Assembly: GCA_964603915.1 (NCBI GenBank)
Contig: CAZRWU010000075.1
Span: forward strand, 1 to 14,225
Direction: 5' to 3'
Length of the DNA stretch: 14,225 nucleotides
Origin: REEP01 sp964603915
GTDB lineage: Bacteria; Pseudomonadota; Alphaproteobacteria; Rhodospirillales; Defluviicoccaceae
This document shows positions 13,611-14,225 of the stretch, piece by piece. Numbering within the stretch: position 1 is the first letter of the stretch; every line of letters starts with the position of its first letter. The notes under the pieces are model-generated. The model had not been told where the DNA came from, ran no database searches, and saw only the letters and a program-made list of their open reading frames with translations. The translations under genes and the position numbers were made by a program.

Positions 13611-13769
13611 CCGATCGATTTTCCGGACGACAAGACGATGCGCATCAGCCACGAAGCCATCTATCAGGCCCTGTTCGTCCAAGGCCAAGGAGCGCCGTGC
13701 CGCGAACGGACGGCCTGCTTGCGAACAGGGCGGGTGGTGCGGGCGCCGAGGGCGCGCCCGAGATCCTAA
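13608..13769 (+). pseudogene. IS30-family transposase remnant
   Basis: Directly after the IS66-like piece and in the same frame comes LPIDFPDDKTMRISHEAIYQ, then ALFVQG, TACLRTGR and RAPRARPRS, ending at TAG... read as TAA at 13767-13769. IS30-family transposases have the same block (ISHETIYxxLFxQxRGxL...LRTGR) before the catalytic DDE domain. Here the catalytic domain is absent, and changes such as GAPCRERTACL suggest decay. No flanking terminal inverted repeats were found. It cannot encode an active transposase. Confidence 0.68.
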
Positions 13770-14225
13770 CGGGGCGGTTGGGCCGAGACGTCGAGAACTT
13801 TGCGTCACTGCCTATGGGGAAGACTCTGTGGAAAAACTTGAGACAGTCGTGGGTAAGCCACCGCATCGGAGGGACGAAACCACCCCGTCCAGCCGGATGC
13901 GCCGGCCTAACGGTCTGAGCGGCCTGCAAAAACGGAGAAACGTGGGGACCGGCTCACACTCTCACTGCAGCGCGTCCGTTCCGCGAGATCGAAACGCGCC
14001 TGTGCAAAACTCTGTGAACAGTAACGGTACTGTTGTCCAAAAGCCCATGGCTAACCTCCAGAACATCCTGCTCGTTTTACGACAGCATTAAAATTTGCCC
14101 CTGACTCTGCTCCCCCCGCACCGGTGTTTCGGACGCCGTATGCCGATCCCTCGACGGCGGCCTCGAGTCATTCAGAGAATGCCTCCGTTCCAACCGGCGG
14201 TAGCCGTCGCCAAGCGAACGGGGCG
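13770..14225. other. Decayed or noncoding DNA downstream of the transposase remnants
   Basis: About 456 bp with no gene I can support; the open frames are short, Arg/Ser/Pro-rich and lack ribosome-binding sites. TGTGGAAAA at 13828-13836 is one mismatch from a DnaA box, but it is isolated. No IS ends, target duplications or intrinsic terminators were found. Confidence 0.5.
14017..14034. repeat. 7-bp perfect inverted repeat
   Basis: AACAGTA-ACGG-TACTGTT has perfect 7-bp arms and a 4-base loop. It stands in otherwise gene-free DNA, with no T-run after it. It could be an operator or a remnant of a mobile-element end; nothing nearby decides. Confidence 0.4.

Noticed and set aside
13828..14016. 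DnaA-box-like TGTGGAAAA and TGTGCAAAA as a replication origin
   Set aside because: Only isolated imperfect boxes, with no iterons, AT-rich unwinding region or replication gene nearby.
1..14225. tRNA, rRNA and CRISPR arrays
   Set aside because: No tRNA-like T-loop signature, rRNA core sequence or regularly spaced short repeat with unique spacers was seen; the only regular array is the coding minisatellite.

Overview
This is a GC-rich chromosomal stretch. Its gene content fits an alphaproteobacterium, probably an environmental Rhodospirillales- or Hyphomicrobiales-type organism. That placement is inferred from the overall look of the proteins (short RecD-like helicase tail, DUF72, Mut7-C, CIA30, DUF411, IS66-like and IS30-like remnants) and not from any marker gene. 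I see no rRNA, tRNA, CRISPR array or phage genes.

Layout. (1) 1-2584 is housekeeping or poorly characterised: the end of a RecD-like helicase, a DUF72 protein on the minus strand, then divergently a Mut7-C RNase-type protein and a CIA30-family protein, with a possible 41-codon ORF bridging them through overlapping stop/start codons. (2) 2619-5144 (minus) is a membrane-anchored GGDEF-EAL protein with both catalytic signatures and an I-site. (3) 5341-8214 (minus) holds three genes: a ferric-reductase/NADPH-oxidase-like flavohaem protein and two exported EF-hand proteins. The first EF-hand protein ends in a Gly/Met/Gln repeat tail encoded by a 30-bp tandem repeat. Part of this block is clearly AT-richer than its surroundings. 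(4) 8391-10596 (plus) is an OmpR/EnvZ-type two-component system divergent from the EF-hand genes. (5) 10633-12208 holds an unrecognised minus-strand gene, a SAM methyltransferase and a small Cys-containing putative lipoprotein. (6) 12371-13276 holds an AhpD-like CxxC protein and an exported DUF411 metal-binding protein. (7) 13277-14225 is decayed DNA with two transposase remnants of different families joined in one frame.

The most interesting part is regions 3 and 4 together. Two periplasmic multi-EF-hand proteins, a transmembrane flavohaem reductase and a divergent two-component system look like one cation- or redox-responsive module. The promoter region of the first EF-hand gene carries a cluster of TGTmAmAG-like octamers at 10- and 13-bp spacings, the geometry expected for an OmpR-family regulator. 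Both genes facing the divergent intergenic region have perfect inverted repeats touching or containing the ribosome-binding site, and for the response regulator this also supports a TTG start. Functional links are inferred from adjacency and motifs only.
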